From an uncultured Oscillospiraceae bacterium (lineage in GTDB: Bacteria > Bacillota > Clostridia > Oscillospirales > Oscillospiraceae), in contig CANRHF010000001.1 of NCBI GenBank assembly GCA_947630345.1, forward strand, positions 1-64,000: 64,000 bases of DNA, read 5' to 3'. The notes beneath the pieces are model-generated. The model was not told the DNA's origin, made no database searches, and saw nothing but the letters and a program-made list of their open reading frames with translations. Within the stretch, counting starts at the first letter, position 1. Each line of letters begins with the position of its first letter. Shown here piece after piece: positions 40,337 through 49,518 of the stretch. The position numbers and the translations under genes were made by a program.

Positions 40337-41540
40337 TTCCGCTCGCCTCCTTGTTCCAATAGATTTGATTTTTATCATCGCCGTTTCCTTCCATTGACAG
40401 CAAGCTTACAACAAAATCCCCACAAGCTACACCAACCTCAAGGCTCATCTGCCCTGGCATGATCTTTTCTGCCCGCATCCGGGCCTCCTTGTACTCGTTG
40501 TACTTTTGCCGGTAACGGTAGCTGGGTCCGAAGATGGCCCACGCCGCCTTGACCACGTTGGGCTCGTAGGGTTGGATCAGCTCCAAATCTTGGACAGCCT
40601 TATAGGAGATCGGGCAGCCGCAGCATCCGGTCCTGGTCAGCCCGTAGACCTCGTAAGCATCACTGTACCTGATCCCATAGGAGTCCTTATACCAGGCCTT
40701 GTCGGTATCGCTGACATAGTACAGCGGCCGCAGCCGATACTGCCCGCTGCTGGTCTCGGTAAAGCAAAGAGAAGTATTGTCTTTTCGCGGTACGGATCTC
40801 ATCCCTCCCTCGTCCCGGCGCTCTCCAGTAATAATCATGTCGTAGTCCTTCTGGACCCGATGTGCAGCTTGTTTTTTGCAGCAGTCGCAACACTGTGCGC
40901 TGATTTTGAAATCCGGCGGGCACTCAGCGATAAAGTCCCTCATGTACTTGCTGCTGTTGATCACCAACTGGATATTTGGCCGTGGCTCCCCGGCAGCGTT
41001 GCAGCAGCACAGGAAATTGATCAGGCTCTCGCAGCCGGGATAGCGTTCTTTCAGTTCCCGGCGCTTGGCCGGCTTATCTTCCGCCTGGTCGTACTCCTCC
41101 GCAATGGAAAGTGGTACGTCCTTTTTCTGCCACTCGGATAATCCGGCGGACATGATCTTGGAGACAAAGGGGATCCCATATTTCCGGGTGGCGTTGACGA
41201 TATTGACTTTCGGCCGGACGGTCTCAATCTCCACGCCATATTTCCGGGCCGTAGCCTCCACATGGTCCTTCGTGGCTTGCATCTCCAGCCCAGTGTTGAA
41301 AAACACATACTTGATCGGAGGTAGGCTGAAAACCTTCCGCGTCCGTTCAATCAGGTCAATCAAAATATCGCTGTCAGATCCGCCGGAATAGGAGCAGATC
41401 GCTTTCGGGTGTTGCGTCAGCCTCTTGGCGATAATACTCTCGATTGCCTGAAATTTCGCAGGCGCATCAAAATCTGCATAGGCTGGCCGGTCGGTATAGG
41501 CCCTGCTCTTGTATCCTTCCTGGTTGTTTTGAATGTACAT
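40329..41540 (-). CDS. third PAPS-reductase-family protein, Cys-rich, 403 aa
   Basis: The PP-loop SGGSDS is at residues 52-57. Conserved elements include YVFFNTGLEMQATKDHV, ITGERRDEGGMRS (the GxR motif), and a dense group of cysteines (FLCCCNAAG, CCDCCKKQ, TGCCGCPISY) that suggests an iron-sulfur cluster. This layout is common in Firmicute phages as a phosphoadenosine-phosphosulfate reductase-like protein. It is not next to a ParB-like gene, unlike the other two. A nucleic-acid thiolation or modification role is possible. Confidence 0.85.
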   Translation of the reverse strand: MYIQNNQEGYKSRAYTDRPAYADFDAPAKFQAIESIIAKRLTQHPKAICSYSGGSDSDILIDLIERTRKVFSLPPIKYVFFNTGLEMQATKDHVEATARKYGVEIETVRPKVNIVNATRKYGIPFVSKIMSAGLSEWQKKDVPLSIAEEYDQAEDKPAKRRELKERYPGCESLINFLCCCNAAGEPRPNIQLVINSSKYMRDFIAECPPDFKISAQCCDCCKKQAAHRVQKDYDMIITGERRDEGGMRSVPRKDNTSLCFTETSSGQYRLRPLYYVSDTDKAWYKDSYGIRYSDAYEVYGLTRTGCCGCPISYKAVQDLELIQPYEPNVVKAAWAIFGPSYRYRQKYNEYKEARMRAEKIMPGQMSLEVGVACGDFVVSLLSMEGNGDDKNQIYWNKEASGNA

Positions 41541-41552
41541 GGCTGCTCTCCA

Positions 41553-41909
41553 TCACCGCCAGTTTTTCTTCGACCGTTTGTAATTTGGTTTCGCAACCTC
41601 CGGGTAGCGGGTTGCAAACGGGACTAGGCTTTCACCGAAGATCTCTCTGAGCATGGCATCCAGATGCTCCTGCTGCACGTCGGACTCAACCTCCATGCTC
41701 CAGGCATCGCCAAGCTCTCGCTCATATTGGTAGAGCGCTTCAAACAATTTTCGGATCCGGTCCGCGCCGAAGGTGTCCTTGCCCATGACCGCCGGATCGT
41801 GGAGGCAAAGACACATTAAATCAAAGCATTTCTGCATACCAATCTGCATTCCTATGCTCAGAGAGGCTTGCTCAATTTCCCGCTGTTTTTTGAGATAAGC
41901 GTTTGGCAT
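41553..41909 (-). CDS. hypothetical phage protein, 118 aa
   Basis: An alpha-helical protein beginning MPNAYLKKQREIEQASLSIG and containing two adjacent-motif Cys (CFDLMCLCLHDP). Similar short proteins occur beside helicase genes in clostridial phages. No enzymatic motif is visible. Confidence 0.7.
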   Translation of the reverse strand: MPNAYLKKQREIEQASLSIGMQIGMQKCFDLMCLCLHDPAVMGKDTFGADRIRKLFEALYQYERELGDAWSMEVESDVQQEHLDAMLREIFGESLVPFATRYPEVAKPNYKRSKKNWR

Positions 41910-41927
41910 ATGATCTGTCCTTTCTTT

Positions 41928-44426
41928 TTACGCCTCCAGCAAATCAAAGAGGCTGAAATTATCATCTGTCCGCTCATATTCCTGCAAATAGCCTACTGCG
42001 TCCCGAAAATAATCGCTGTTCAGCTCAACCGTGTATCCTTTCCGCCCCCCCTTAATTGCCTCTAAGGCAACAGTGCCAATACCACCGAAGGGGTCAAGGA
42101 CCAGATCGCCGGGGTTAGAATAGCGGTTGATGAGTCGGTCCACGATATCAAGCTGGAGCGGGCACACATGAAGCTGCTGCCGGCGCTGGCTCTGGGTGGT
42201 ATTGAGAGTCCTCATCCGGTTGATGTCGTCCCACACCTGATCGGTCCAGCTCCCCGGCGCCACTACCATAAAAGTCGCGGGCAGGTGTCCGTCTTCATCC
42301 AATTTTTTTGCCAGGGCTACATGGTCTGCATAGCTGTACACGCTGCCACGGCTGAACTTTCGATAGGCAGCTTGAAGCCGATCTACCGGCATCTTCTCCA
42401 GCTCTTTCTTTGTCAAAAGCCGGTCTCCGCTGGATCTCCAAAATCCATGGGCGTCAATCTGCCACTGGGCACGGGTATAATCGTCTTTGGACTTTACCAC
42501 CGGCTCGTCGGCATAGGCTTTTGAGTGATCAGTTGGCAGCTTGCGGAACAGCAGGATGTACTCAGGACATCCAACGCCCATCTTGGAGCCGTCCTTGCAC
42601 TGCTCGGTCCACCCCAGCCGGTAGGTCTGATTGTTCTCTCGGACCACGTCGGTGACCACGGTGATCATGCCGAAGTAAGCAAATCCGTGGCGCATATAGT
42701 GTTCGATGCACAGCGCATGGAAGGGTTCCATCGTGGGCATCCCCATTCCGGTGGCGTTGCCAAACAGCACCCGATCCTTGACATGGCAGCAGAAAACCCG
42801 GCCCGGTTTCAGAACTCGAAGCAGATTGGGTGTTAAATAATCCATCTGCTCAAAGAACTTCTCGGTATCTTTGTTGTGCCCGAAGTCGTTATAACTTGGG
42901 GTGTACTCATAATGGTTTGAAAAGGGAATTGAAGTTACGATCAGATCTACGCTGTCATTCTCCATTTTCTTAGTTTCCTCGACGCAATCGTTATTGACTG
43001 CAACAAAGTTTTTCCCTTTTACTTCCACACGATCAACTCCTATGCTTCTGGCCATGGCTTCCGCCATCTGGACTCCACCTAGGCCGTATTTTTTCACGAT
43101 TTCCCGCATTCGCTGCTGCAGGTGGTTGTGCTGCTTCCATTTTTCCATCAGCGTCCGGTAAATGGGATCTTCGGCCTCGGTGCAGATGATGTCGATGATC
43201 ACCGTCTCTGTCTGGAGGAACCGATAGATACGATGGATCGCCTGGATAAAATCGTTGAACTCATAGTCAATGCCGATAAATATAGCCCGGTGACAATGCC
43301 TCTGGAAATTGCATCCGGAGCCGGACAGACTCTTTTTCGTCGCAAACAGCCGGGTTTTCCCTTCGGAGAAGTCAATAACCCGATGTTCGCGCTCATCGTA
43401 GTCCATAGATCCGTAGATATCCACCACATCCGGTATGGCGGCTTTAATGGCATTTCGTTCGGCCTCTAAATCATGCCAGAGCAGAAAATGCGCTTCCGGA
43501 TCGCTATCTACAATTTCCTTTGCTTTTGCCACCCGAATCGAAATGCTTTCCCGTTTCTCTTTTGCCGCTTCGGCTAGATACATTGTTACATCGTTGATGA
43601 TCTTGTACTGACCGTCTCGGTCGAGATTGCTGTTGTAACCCTCGGCTACCACATGGCGGCGAATCTCCAGCGGCGGAAGGTCATAGCCTTCATCCGGATA
43701 TCCCAGATCGGAGGGCGTTGTCAATACCAACGCCCATGAGCTCACCCAAAGCCAAAACTCATCCTCTTTGTGCGGGTATAGCGTCAAGTTATTGGCTTTG
43801 GTACTGTCCCTCTGAAAAAACCGGGTCAGGGCCTGGCCGGTGTCCATGATCTCCAGGAAGCCGGCATAATGGATCAGCTCTTTGTACTTGTTGGGAGACG
43901 GTGTAGCTGTCGCAACCAGCTTATACGGTATGCCCTTAAACTTGTCCAAAAATGTCTGATATGTTTTGCTGCCAAAGGATCTAAGGACCGACGCTTCGTC
44001 CAGTACAGTTGCTGTGAAGACAGCCGGGTCAATATCCCCATCCCGGACCCGCTCATAGTTCGTCATGAGGACTGCAGCATCCTGATTGTCATTGATTTCG
44101 GCCATTGTGCGGACATAGACTGGCGGACTTGACCATCCCAGCAGTTCCACGGCGTCCCGGCAAAACTCCTGCCGTACCCCGAGGGGTAGTACGATGAGCG
44201 CCTGACCTCCTTGGTGCGCTGTAACTAAGCGGCAAAATTCAAGCTCCTGCACGGTCTTTCCAAGGCCAAAAGACTCAAACAGTCCCCTTCTCCCGCCTTG
44301 AACAGCCCAACGCACAGCATCTGCCTGGTGCGGTTTCAAGGCGGGATTGACTTCATCTGGATCAACTGCAAATCCTGTCCGCTTTGCCAGAGCGATTTTC
44401 CCCCGCAAAAAATCCAGGTACGTCAT
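41928..44426 (-). CDS. SNF2-like helicase fused to DNA methyltransferase, 832 aa
   Basis: Residues about 30-440 are a superfamily 2 helicase: Walker A region SFGLGKT (52-58), DEAS box (143-146), TATPSPNKY and the C-terminal QAIHRIYRFLQ (motif VI). Residues about 490-832 are an N4/N6 amino-methyltransferase of beta order: catalytic motif IV appears as TSIPF (usual form S/N/D-P-P-Y/F), and the SAM-binding motif I DPFGGIGT lies near the C-terminus. The combination suggests translocation-coupled DNA methylation, perhaps to protect phage DNA from restriction. Confidence 0.9.
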   Translation of the reverse strand: MTYLDFLRGKIALAKRTGFAVDPDEVNPALKPHQADAVRWAVQGGRRGLFESFGLGKTVQELEFCRLVTAHQGGQALIVLPLGVRQEFCRDAVELLGWSSPPVYVRTMAEINDNQDAAVLMTNYERVRDGDIDPAVFTATVLDEASVLRSFGSKTYQTFLDKFKGIPYKLVATATPSPNKYKELIHYAGFLEIMDTGQALTRFFQRDSTKANNLTLYPHKEDEFWLWVSSWALVLTTPSDLGYPDEGYDLPPLEIRRHVVAEGYNSNLDRDGQYKIINDVTMYLAEAAKEKRESISIRVAKAKEIVDSDPEAHFLLWHDLEAERNAIKAAIPDVVDIYGSMDYDEREHRVIDFSEGKTRLFATKKSLSGSGCNFQRHCHRAIFIGIDYEFNDFIQAIHRIYRFLQTETVIIDIICTEAEDPIYRTLMEKWKQHNHLQQRMREIVKKYGLGGVQMAEAMARSIGVDRVEVKGKNFVAVNNDCVEETKKMENDSVDLIVTSIPFSNHYEYTPSYNDFGHNKDTEKFFEQMDYLTPNLLRVLKPGRVFCCHVKDRVLFGNATGMGMPTMEPFHALCIEHYMRHGFAYFGMITVVTDVVRENNQTYRLGWTEQCKDGSKMGVGCPEYILLFRKLPTDHSKAYADEPVVKSKDDYTRAQWQIDAHGFWRSSGDRLLTKKELEKMPVDRLQAAYRKFSRGSVYSYADHVALAKKLDEDGHLPATFMVVAPGSWTDQVWDDINRMRTLNTTQSQRRQQLHVCPLQLDIVDRLINRYSNPGDLVLDPFGGIGTVALEAIKGGRKGYTVELNSDYFRDAVGYLQEYERTDDNFSLFDLLEA

Positions 44427-44430
44427 GTCT

Positions 44431-44886
44431 CTATTCCTCCAGATTTACCGGAATCAAATCGCCGGGGTGGACGCTTGGGAAAAGATTTTGGTTAATTCTT
44501 CCGATTGTGCCTACTACGATGGAACTCTCATCGTCTTCCGTAATGTAAAACATTGACCCGTCAAAAATCGGTTTATCGTCCCAAAGTGTAACTCTTGACT
44601 TTCCGATGCCGATTGCGTTCATGCTCACCCACTTTGCCCCCACTGCCTTGCAGATTGCCAGCTCCGGCTCGGTCAGGAGCGAAGTGCGAATGATGGCTTC
44701 GGGATGGGCGATTATTTTTATCAGGTCTTCCTCGCAGTCACAGGCAAGCCAGCCATTGTTATCGTCCCAGTACTCCCTCACGCCAGAGTGGATGCGGTAC
44801 AACCCGAAACACCCTGGATAACTCCACGTTTTGTCTTCTTCCACCCCCAGCACCTTGGACAGGGGAGACTTTGCTAAATTTTCCAT
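44431..44886 (-). CDS. hypothetical phage protein, 151 aa
   Basis: ATG at 44886 has GGAGG 9 bases upstream; an earlier ATG 6 codons before is less likely. The protein is mixed alpha/beta with no motif (PGCFGLYRIHSGVREYWDD, DPK-free acidic patch EDDESS). It precedes the helicase-methyltransferase gene by 4 bases. Family not recognised. Confidence 0.6.
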   Translation of the reverse strand: MENLAKSPLSKVLGVEEDKTWSYPGCFGLYRIHSGVREYWDDNNGWLACDCEEDLIKIIAHPEAIIRTSLLTEPELAICKAVGAKWVSMNAIGIGKSRVTLWDDKPIFDGSMFYITEDDESSIVVGTIGRINQNLFPSVHPGDLIPVNLEE

Positions 44887-44888
44887 AT

Positions 44889-45080
44889 TCATTCTCCTCC
44901 GCAAATTGTTTCATCGGCTGTGTCTTCTTCGCGGGAATTCTTACATCCGAAAACGGCCCGCCGGATCGCTCCGATTTTGAGTTCCCAGTAGTCGTAACGC
45001 TCTTTGCAGGGGCGGAAACATTGCTTGATTCTGGTACAGTGTTCGCAAGGGCTACACGCAATTTCAGTGTTTTCTGCCAT
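44889..45080 (-). CDS. small Cys-rich protein, 63 aa
   Basis: Contains C-x2-C-x2-C (CSPCEHC), then C-x3-C (CFRPC) and two later Cys, fitting one or two zinc sites. It lies between the helix-turn-helix gene at 45087 and the 151-residue gene, whose start is 3 bases past its own stop. Function unknown. Confidence 0.6.
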   Translation of the reverse strand: MAENTEIACSPCEHCTRIKQCFRPCKERYDYWELKIGAIRRAVFGCKNSREEDTADETICGGE

Positions 45081-45086
45081 GTCACA

Positions 45087-45626
45087 TCACATCCTTTTTA
45101 GGCCATCGACACCAAACATCAGAGCGGCGATTCTCTCACAGGCGATGTCGATGTCCTTGTAGATGGTACGCTCCACCACGCCCTCAGCCCGGGCCAACTC
45201 TGGCACCGTCCGGCGTCGCTCGTTAATGTAGAGTCCGTCAATGACCCGCCAGCGGCGCTCGTCCTCCGGAGTACCGGTATAGGTGCAGTACGCCTTGTAG
45301 AGCGCCATCATGGTCTCCATGTGCTTGACGATAGTAGCGGTCCGTGCAACGGACTGCTTAATGCTCTCCACGAACAGGGTATTGTCTCGTCCGGGCATCA
45401 TCAGATCAGCCAAAATCTCCTCGGGGGATTCGTAGTCCTCCACCTTGAAGACTGCGTTGGCAACGTGAGTTTGAAACACGCGGTAATTCCGCAATAGCAG
45501 TTTCGTATTACGGAGGCGGCGATCCGCCGCCTCCCGACGCTCTCGCTGGCGCTCTCTGTCCAGCGTTTCTATTGCCGCCTTTGCTCCGGTTTCAGCGGCA
45601 AGTTTCACGATCTCATCAGTGTTCAT
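45087..45626 (-). CDS. helix-turn-helix protein, sigma/ArpU-like, 179 aa
   Basis: GGAGGTG precedes the ATG. The C-terminal 50 residues are a sigma-region-4-like helix-turn-helix (YINERRRTVPELARAEGVVE then RTIYKDIDIACERIAAL). The first half is charged helix. Its place in the early-to-middle part of the lytic operon and its fold suggest a late-gene activator of the ArpU/RinA kind. Confidence 0.65.
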   Translation of the reverse strand: MNTDEIVKLAAETGAKAAIETLDRERQRERREAADRRLRNTKLLLRNYRVFQTHVANAVFKVEDYESPEEILADLMMPGRDNTLFVESIKQSVARTATIVKHMETMMALYKAYCTYTGTPEDERRWRVIDGLYINERRRTVPELARAEGVVERTIYKDIDIACERIAALMFGVDGLKRM

Positions 45627-45681
45627 GGGTTTCCCACCTCCGGTTGCTTTACTGCTCAGTTGTCAAAGTCACTTCTGCGGC

Positions 45682-47130
45682 CTATCCCTCGGAACTGGTC
45701 TCCAACAGATTGCACGTTCCATTCTGCATGGCCTTTTCCTCATCGGACATCTCATAGCCCAGGGAGATCAGGAAGTCATAAAGCTGGTCAAGGTCATCAT
45801 TGGCCTTGTAGACGTGGTGATAGGCGCCGTCGCTCCATTCCATCTTCCAGTACCCGTTCTCGTCGTTATCGCAGGAAGCATAGGCGCAGGCCAGGAGGGC
45901 GTACTCGGGGTTCAGCTCCATCTCGGCTTCGACCATGGCCCTGAGTGCAGCAAAGTCGGTGTCGTCATCAATGTCCAGATCCAGCAGCTCGGCCAGCAGT
46001 TCGGTGTTGATGTCGTCCGATCTGTACCCGCCGTTGCCCACGATGATGCTGGCGGCGTACTTCATGATCTGCAGGGCGTTCCGCTTGGCCGCTCCGAAGC
46101 TGGAGACGAACTCGGACCGCAGGGCGAAGTGTCGCTCAGTGATTTCCTCCAGCTCGTCCCCGGCGCGCTCAAACTCCCGCTCCCGTTCTTTACGCTGAAT
46201 GTCCTCCTCGGTTTCGAGCCGGTCCCGGTGGTCCTTGTAGATGTAGATCTCGGTGTCGCTGATGGTGTAGTAGTAACCGACCGTATCAGTGTCCGCCGGT
46301 CGCTCCACCTCGGCGCGCTGGTTCCACTTGTGATAATTCGCGTGGTAATCCATTGGGACCTCAGTATCTCCCACATAGCCTCGCTTCGCAATTTTTGTGG
46401 CAAAGGCGGAGACGTCCGCCTCCCACTGGGCCAGCCGCTTTTTGAGTTTGTCGTCCTCGATGGCCTTTTTCAGCGCATCCCGGAAGTTGGCCGTACCGAT
46501 CGCATCTAGGGCCCGGTTCTTCAGCTCGGGGGCCTCGATCCGCTCCAGCTCCAGGTAGTCCTGAAGTGTGGCCCCTCGGGCCTCGGACTTCTTGAACTTA
46601 TCCGGGTCTAACTCCAGGAGCTTCACCCGGCGGCGGATGGTGCTCTTGGAGAAGCCGCTGTCCTTGGAAATACTCTCCACCGTCTCCCCCATGTCCAGCA
46701 TAAGCTGGAAGCCCTGGGCCTGCTCATACACGGTAAGGTCGCTCCGCTGAATGTTCTCCATGAGCATGGTCTTGATCTGCTCCTGGGGAGTCATTTCAGC
46801 GATGACACAGGGGACTTCGGAGATCCCCGCCTTTTTGGCAGCCGCCAGCCGGCGATGGCCGATGATAACTGTGTATCCATCAGAAATATCGCCTACGCTG
46901 GGGTCGTCTTTGTACTGCGTAAGGGCCACCTCTCGCGGGACACCCTCCCGCTTTGCCATTTGAATATACTCGTCACGAGTGGCCCGGCAGCCTGCAACCA
47001 CGGTCAGATTCTGGAATATCCCGTTGGCCTTGATGCTGTCGGCCAGCTCTGTAAGATCTCCTAAGTCCTTGCGGGGATTGTTGGGGTGGGGATGAAGCAG
47101 GTTTACCGGCAAATAAATCATTTCGGTCAT
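45682..47130 (-). CDS. ParB/RepB/Spo0J-family protein, 482 aa
   Basis: The ParB N-domain is complete (IYLPVNLLHPHPNNPRKDLG; DGYTVIIGHRRLAAAKKAGI, where the GHRR nucleotide-binding motif is seen; NIQRSDLTVYEQAQGFQLM). A helix-turn-helix follows (VESISKDSGFSKSTIRRRVK). The C-terminal 250 residues are a charged helical extension not found in partition ParB proteins. No parA is nearby, so it is more likely a phage regulator or nuclease-like protein than part of a partition system. Confidence 0.9.
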   Translation of the reverse strand: MTEMIYLPVNLLHPHPNNPRKDLGDLTELADSIKANGIFQNLTVVAGCRATRDEYIQMAKREGVPREVALTQYKDDPSVGDISDGYTVIIGHRRLAAAKKAGISEVPCVIAEMTPQEQIKTMLMENIQRSDLTVYEQAQGFQLMLDMGETVESISKDSGFSKSTIRRRVKLLELDPDKFKKSEARGATLQDYLELERIEAPELKNRALDAIGTANFRDALKKAIEDDKLKKRLAQWEADVSAFATKIAKRGYVGDTEVPMDYHANYHKWNQRAEVERPADTDTVGYYYTISDTEIYIYKDHRDRLETEEDIQRKEREREFERAGDELEEITERHFALRSEFVSSFGAAKRNALQIMKYAASIIVGNGGYRSDDINTELLAELLDLDIDDDTDFAALRAMVEAEMELNPEYALLACAYASCDNDENGYWKMEWSDGAYHHVYKANDDLDQLYDFLISLGYEMSDEEKAMQNGTCNLLETSSEG

Positions 47131-47142
47131 GTTGCGCTCCTT

Positions 47143-47931
47143 TCAGTCATCGGTTTCTTTAACACCACAGATGTACTTGGCCCGGCGCAGAGCGGCGGGG
47201 CTCCGCTGGGCCTGCCACGCTCCCTCACTGGGGGCCCACCTGAATCCGTAGCTCTTGAGCCTTGCCCGGACCCCATCGTCCGGCTTCTCATCAAAGATGA
47301 TTTGCACCCGGTTGATTTCCTCGTTGGTAACGATTCTGCCGCCCTCAAATCCGATTGAAACGCACTCCATCTCGTCAACAGCTCGAAGGGCCTCCATCCG
47401 CTTTTTCAACCGATTGATTTCGGCATTACGGTTGGACAGGCACCAGGCGGGGACCGGGCGGCGCAGGCGTTCCGGCTCTTTTGACAGTTCCGCATCTATG
47501 TGTGCAGCCTTGTCATCAGGCAGGCCGGGAAACCCTCTTATAGTCTTATGCTTGCGGTAATAGGCATTACGGGCCTTGTCCATATTCTGGGCAGCCTCCA
47601 AAGCCTGAAGCTTGACGGCCAGCTTGTCCAGGGCATTGGGATCATCGCCGCTAATAGCACGGTTATTCGCGGCAGCCTCAGCCCGGCTTTCGTAGTGGGC
47701 CGCTTTTTGGTCATGGACCATGGCACGGTCCATAGCTGCCGCACTCCGCTCCCGCAGTCGGGGAAGTTGGGGCCTCCCAACGATATTTGGCTGGCCGAAG
47801 GGAATATCCTTTACCAAGTCGTGGCTCTGTTTGAACTCCGCAGCAGCCAGGTCGGCCTCTTTTTTGGCGCGGGCTTCCAGCCGGTCGATTCGCGCCTGGC
47901 GGCGCTCCTCATAGTCTTCTCTGCCAGACAT
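47143..47931 (-). CDS. DUF3560 protein, 262 aa
   Basis: ATG at 47931 shares its last two bases with the stop codon of the gene before (TGATG). A long charged helix (EERRQARIDRLEARAKKEAD) is followed by the DUF3560 signature (FGQPNIVGRPQLPRLRER, AAHYESRAEAAANNRAIS) and a C-terminal domain with GYGFRW-like KSYGFRWAPSEGAWQAQ. DUF3560 proteins are common in plasmids and phages and are of unknown function. Confidence 0.88.
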   Translation of the reverse strand: MSGREDYEERRQARIDRLEARAKKEADLAAAEFKQSHDLVKDIPFGQPNIVGRPQLPRLRERSAAAMDRAMVHDQKAAHYESRAEAAANNRAISGDDPNALDKLAVKLQALEAAQNMDKARNAYYRKHKTIRGFPGLPDDKAAHIDAELSKEPERLRRPVPAWCLSNRNAEINRLKKRMEALRAVDEMECVSIGFEGGRIVTNEEINRVQIIFDEKPDDGVRARLKSYGFRWAPSEGAWQAQRSPAALRRAKYICGVKETDD

Positions 47932-48560
47932 CAGGCGTCCTCCTCTTCCCAGGTGTAGGGGTAGCAGAATACATGCCCGCCGATGGTGCCCCACACGTTG
48001 TCGTTCTCGCCTGTCTGGCTGAAAAACACGACCTCCAAAGGCAGGATATTGGGGCCATTAAGCGCAGCGTTAATTGCGTCATACTGCACATAAGTAGGGT
48101 TAGCTCCATCAATGCGCTCAATCGTTGTAAATTGTCCCTCTTCGTAAATCACACCGGAGAACGAATTGGGGAAGTATGGAGAAAGGATCCGGTTAAGGAC
48201 TACTTCTGCAGCAGCTTGCTGCCCTTCAAATGGTTCTGTACCGGCCTCCAGCCAAAGCACTTTGGCGAAGACATCTAGTTCCTCAGCCGATAGGACAATG
48301 GATTCATACCTGCCCAGTGGCGGGGCAGTTTCTGCGGGCTGTTCAGTCGGCAAATATGTAGTATCTGTCGGTTCCTCCACCGAGAGTCCTTCTGTACTAC
48401 AATGCGCTTCCTGTGTTGGATCAGATTCAATCGGTACTGTCGGCGGCAGCGTTGCAATGGTGACGATCGTGTTATATCCACTTTGCGATTCTGGATAAGA
48501 TACACACCCGATCATGATCAACGGCACCAGCATGAGCAGTACAATAGCCTTCTTTGTCAT
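47931..48560 (-). CDS. SleB-like cell wall hydrolase, lipoprotein
   Basis: ATG at 48560 begins a lipoprotein signal: MTKKAIVLLMLVPLIMIGC, with the lipobox IMIGC (Cys19). A Thr/Pro/Glu-rich linker (about residues 28-85) leads to a SleB/CwlJ-type hydrolase domain (about 95-209: ELDVFAKVLWLEAGTEPFEG, QQAAAEVVLNRI), which cleaves cortex or wall peptidoglycan. Its place in the replication region, not with the lysis genes, is unusual; surface anchoring suggests action from outside the membrane. Confidence 0.82.
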   Translation of the reverse strand: MTKKAIVLLMLVPLIMIGCVSYPESQSGYNTIVTIATLPPTVPIESDPTQEAHCSTEGLSVEEPTDTTYLPTEQPAETAPPLGRYESIVLSAEELDVFAKVLWLEAGTEPFEGQQAAAEVVLNRILSPYFPNSFSGVIYEEGQFTTIERIDGANPTYVQYDAINAALNGPNILPLEVVFFSQTGENDNVWGTIGGHVFCYPYTWEEEDA

Positions 48561-49504
48561 ATTGAATACCCTCCTTTGTTTTCTTCTTGTTCTTGGTCGT
48601 AAATTTCTGCCTGGGCCAAGGTGCCGATTCTGCGCTGCGCCAAGCGCCCAAGTACTCCGTTGATGTAGCGCCAATCTCCAGGCTTTCCGGCCTGAGCAGC
48701 CTGTTCAAACGCATACATCAGCAAGTCGATGCGATCCTTCGGAAAAGTCACCCGGAAACTATGGGAATGCTCGTCCATCTCGCTGACATGGATGGCCTGG
48801 AACACATTTGCCCTGTCGGTATCCGTGGGAGGCCGATGGGTAAATTTCGAGAAAATGACATCTGTGTAAACAGAGACAGTCATAAGGTTTTCCGGTGTTA
48901 CGCCAAGGTAGGACCTGGCATTCAGGCCACGGCTGCTCAAATAATCAGCGGCAATTTTCTCGGCATCCGCGCGCGCGTCACCACCAACAGAGAAAGATAT
49001 ATTATTCTCTACTTGACTAGACTCTACTACGCTAGCCTCTCCTGACCTATCCTGTGTATCCAAACTGGATACATTGCCAAAACCCGTTGGCATTGCTGGA
49101 TGTTCGCTTTCTGTGTCCGGTTTGGATACAGAACGGATACATGGCTTTGCACCGTCTCCAGGATGGTCTGTATACGCACCTCCGGGCTTTAGATACAGGG
49201 TTCCTTTTTCCTCCTGATACAGCGTTGGTTTGTAACGGTCCTTTTGGATGTAGTTAGAGATCTTCCAATGCTTAAGCACCACTACTCCACTGCTAAACGC
49301 CAAAATAAACCGTTTTGCCATCAACAGGCGAAGATCATCATCTGCAGCGCCCACCAGCTTCTGGATGCGCCGCGCATTACTGACAAAACCGTCATCATCC
49401 GCCCGCATGCCAAGGTGGAAATACAGCGCTTGAGCAGACAGCGGCATATCCATAAAGGCATCTGTATCCACGATCTGCAGAGAAAACATTCTACGTTGCG
49501 CCAT
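48557..49504 (-). CDS. phage replisome organizer (DnaD-like), 315 aa
   Basis: The N-terminal winged-helix domain is typical (MFSLQIVDTDAFMDMPLSAQ, ALYFHLGMRADDDGFV, FSSGVVVLKHWKISNYI). A Ser-rich linker (about 120-170) and a helical C-terminal domain (about 180-310) follow, with HSFRVTFPKDRIDLL and GDWRYINGVLG, the latter like DnaD-type proteins. It should bind the phage origin and help load the helicase. Overlaps the SleB-like gene by 4 bases. Confidence 0.8.
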   Translation of the reverse strand: MAQRRMFSLQIVDTDAFMDMPLSAQALYFHLGMRADDDGFVSNARRIQKLVGAADDDLRLLMAKRFILAFSSGVVVLKHWKISNYIQKDRYKPTLYQEEKGTLYLKPGGAYTDHPGDGAKPCIRSVSKPDTESEHPAMPTGFGNVSSLDTQDRSGEASVVESSQVENNISFSVGGDARADAEKIAADYLSSRGLNARSYLGVTPENLMTVSVYTDVIFSKFTHRPPTDTDRANVFQAIHVSEMDEHSHSFRVTFPKDRIDLLMYAFEQAAQAGKPGDWRYINGVLGRLAQRRIGTLAQAEIYDQEQEENKGGYSI

Positions 49505-49518
49505 GTGTTACCGCCTCC

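Noticed and set aside
45682..47130. Plasmid-type partition locus
   Set aside because: The ParB protein has no parA neighbour and no parS-like repeats were seen; it is one of several ParB-fold phage proteins.
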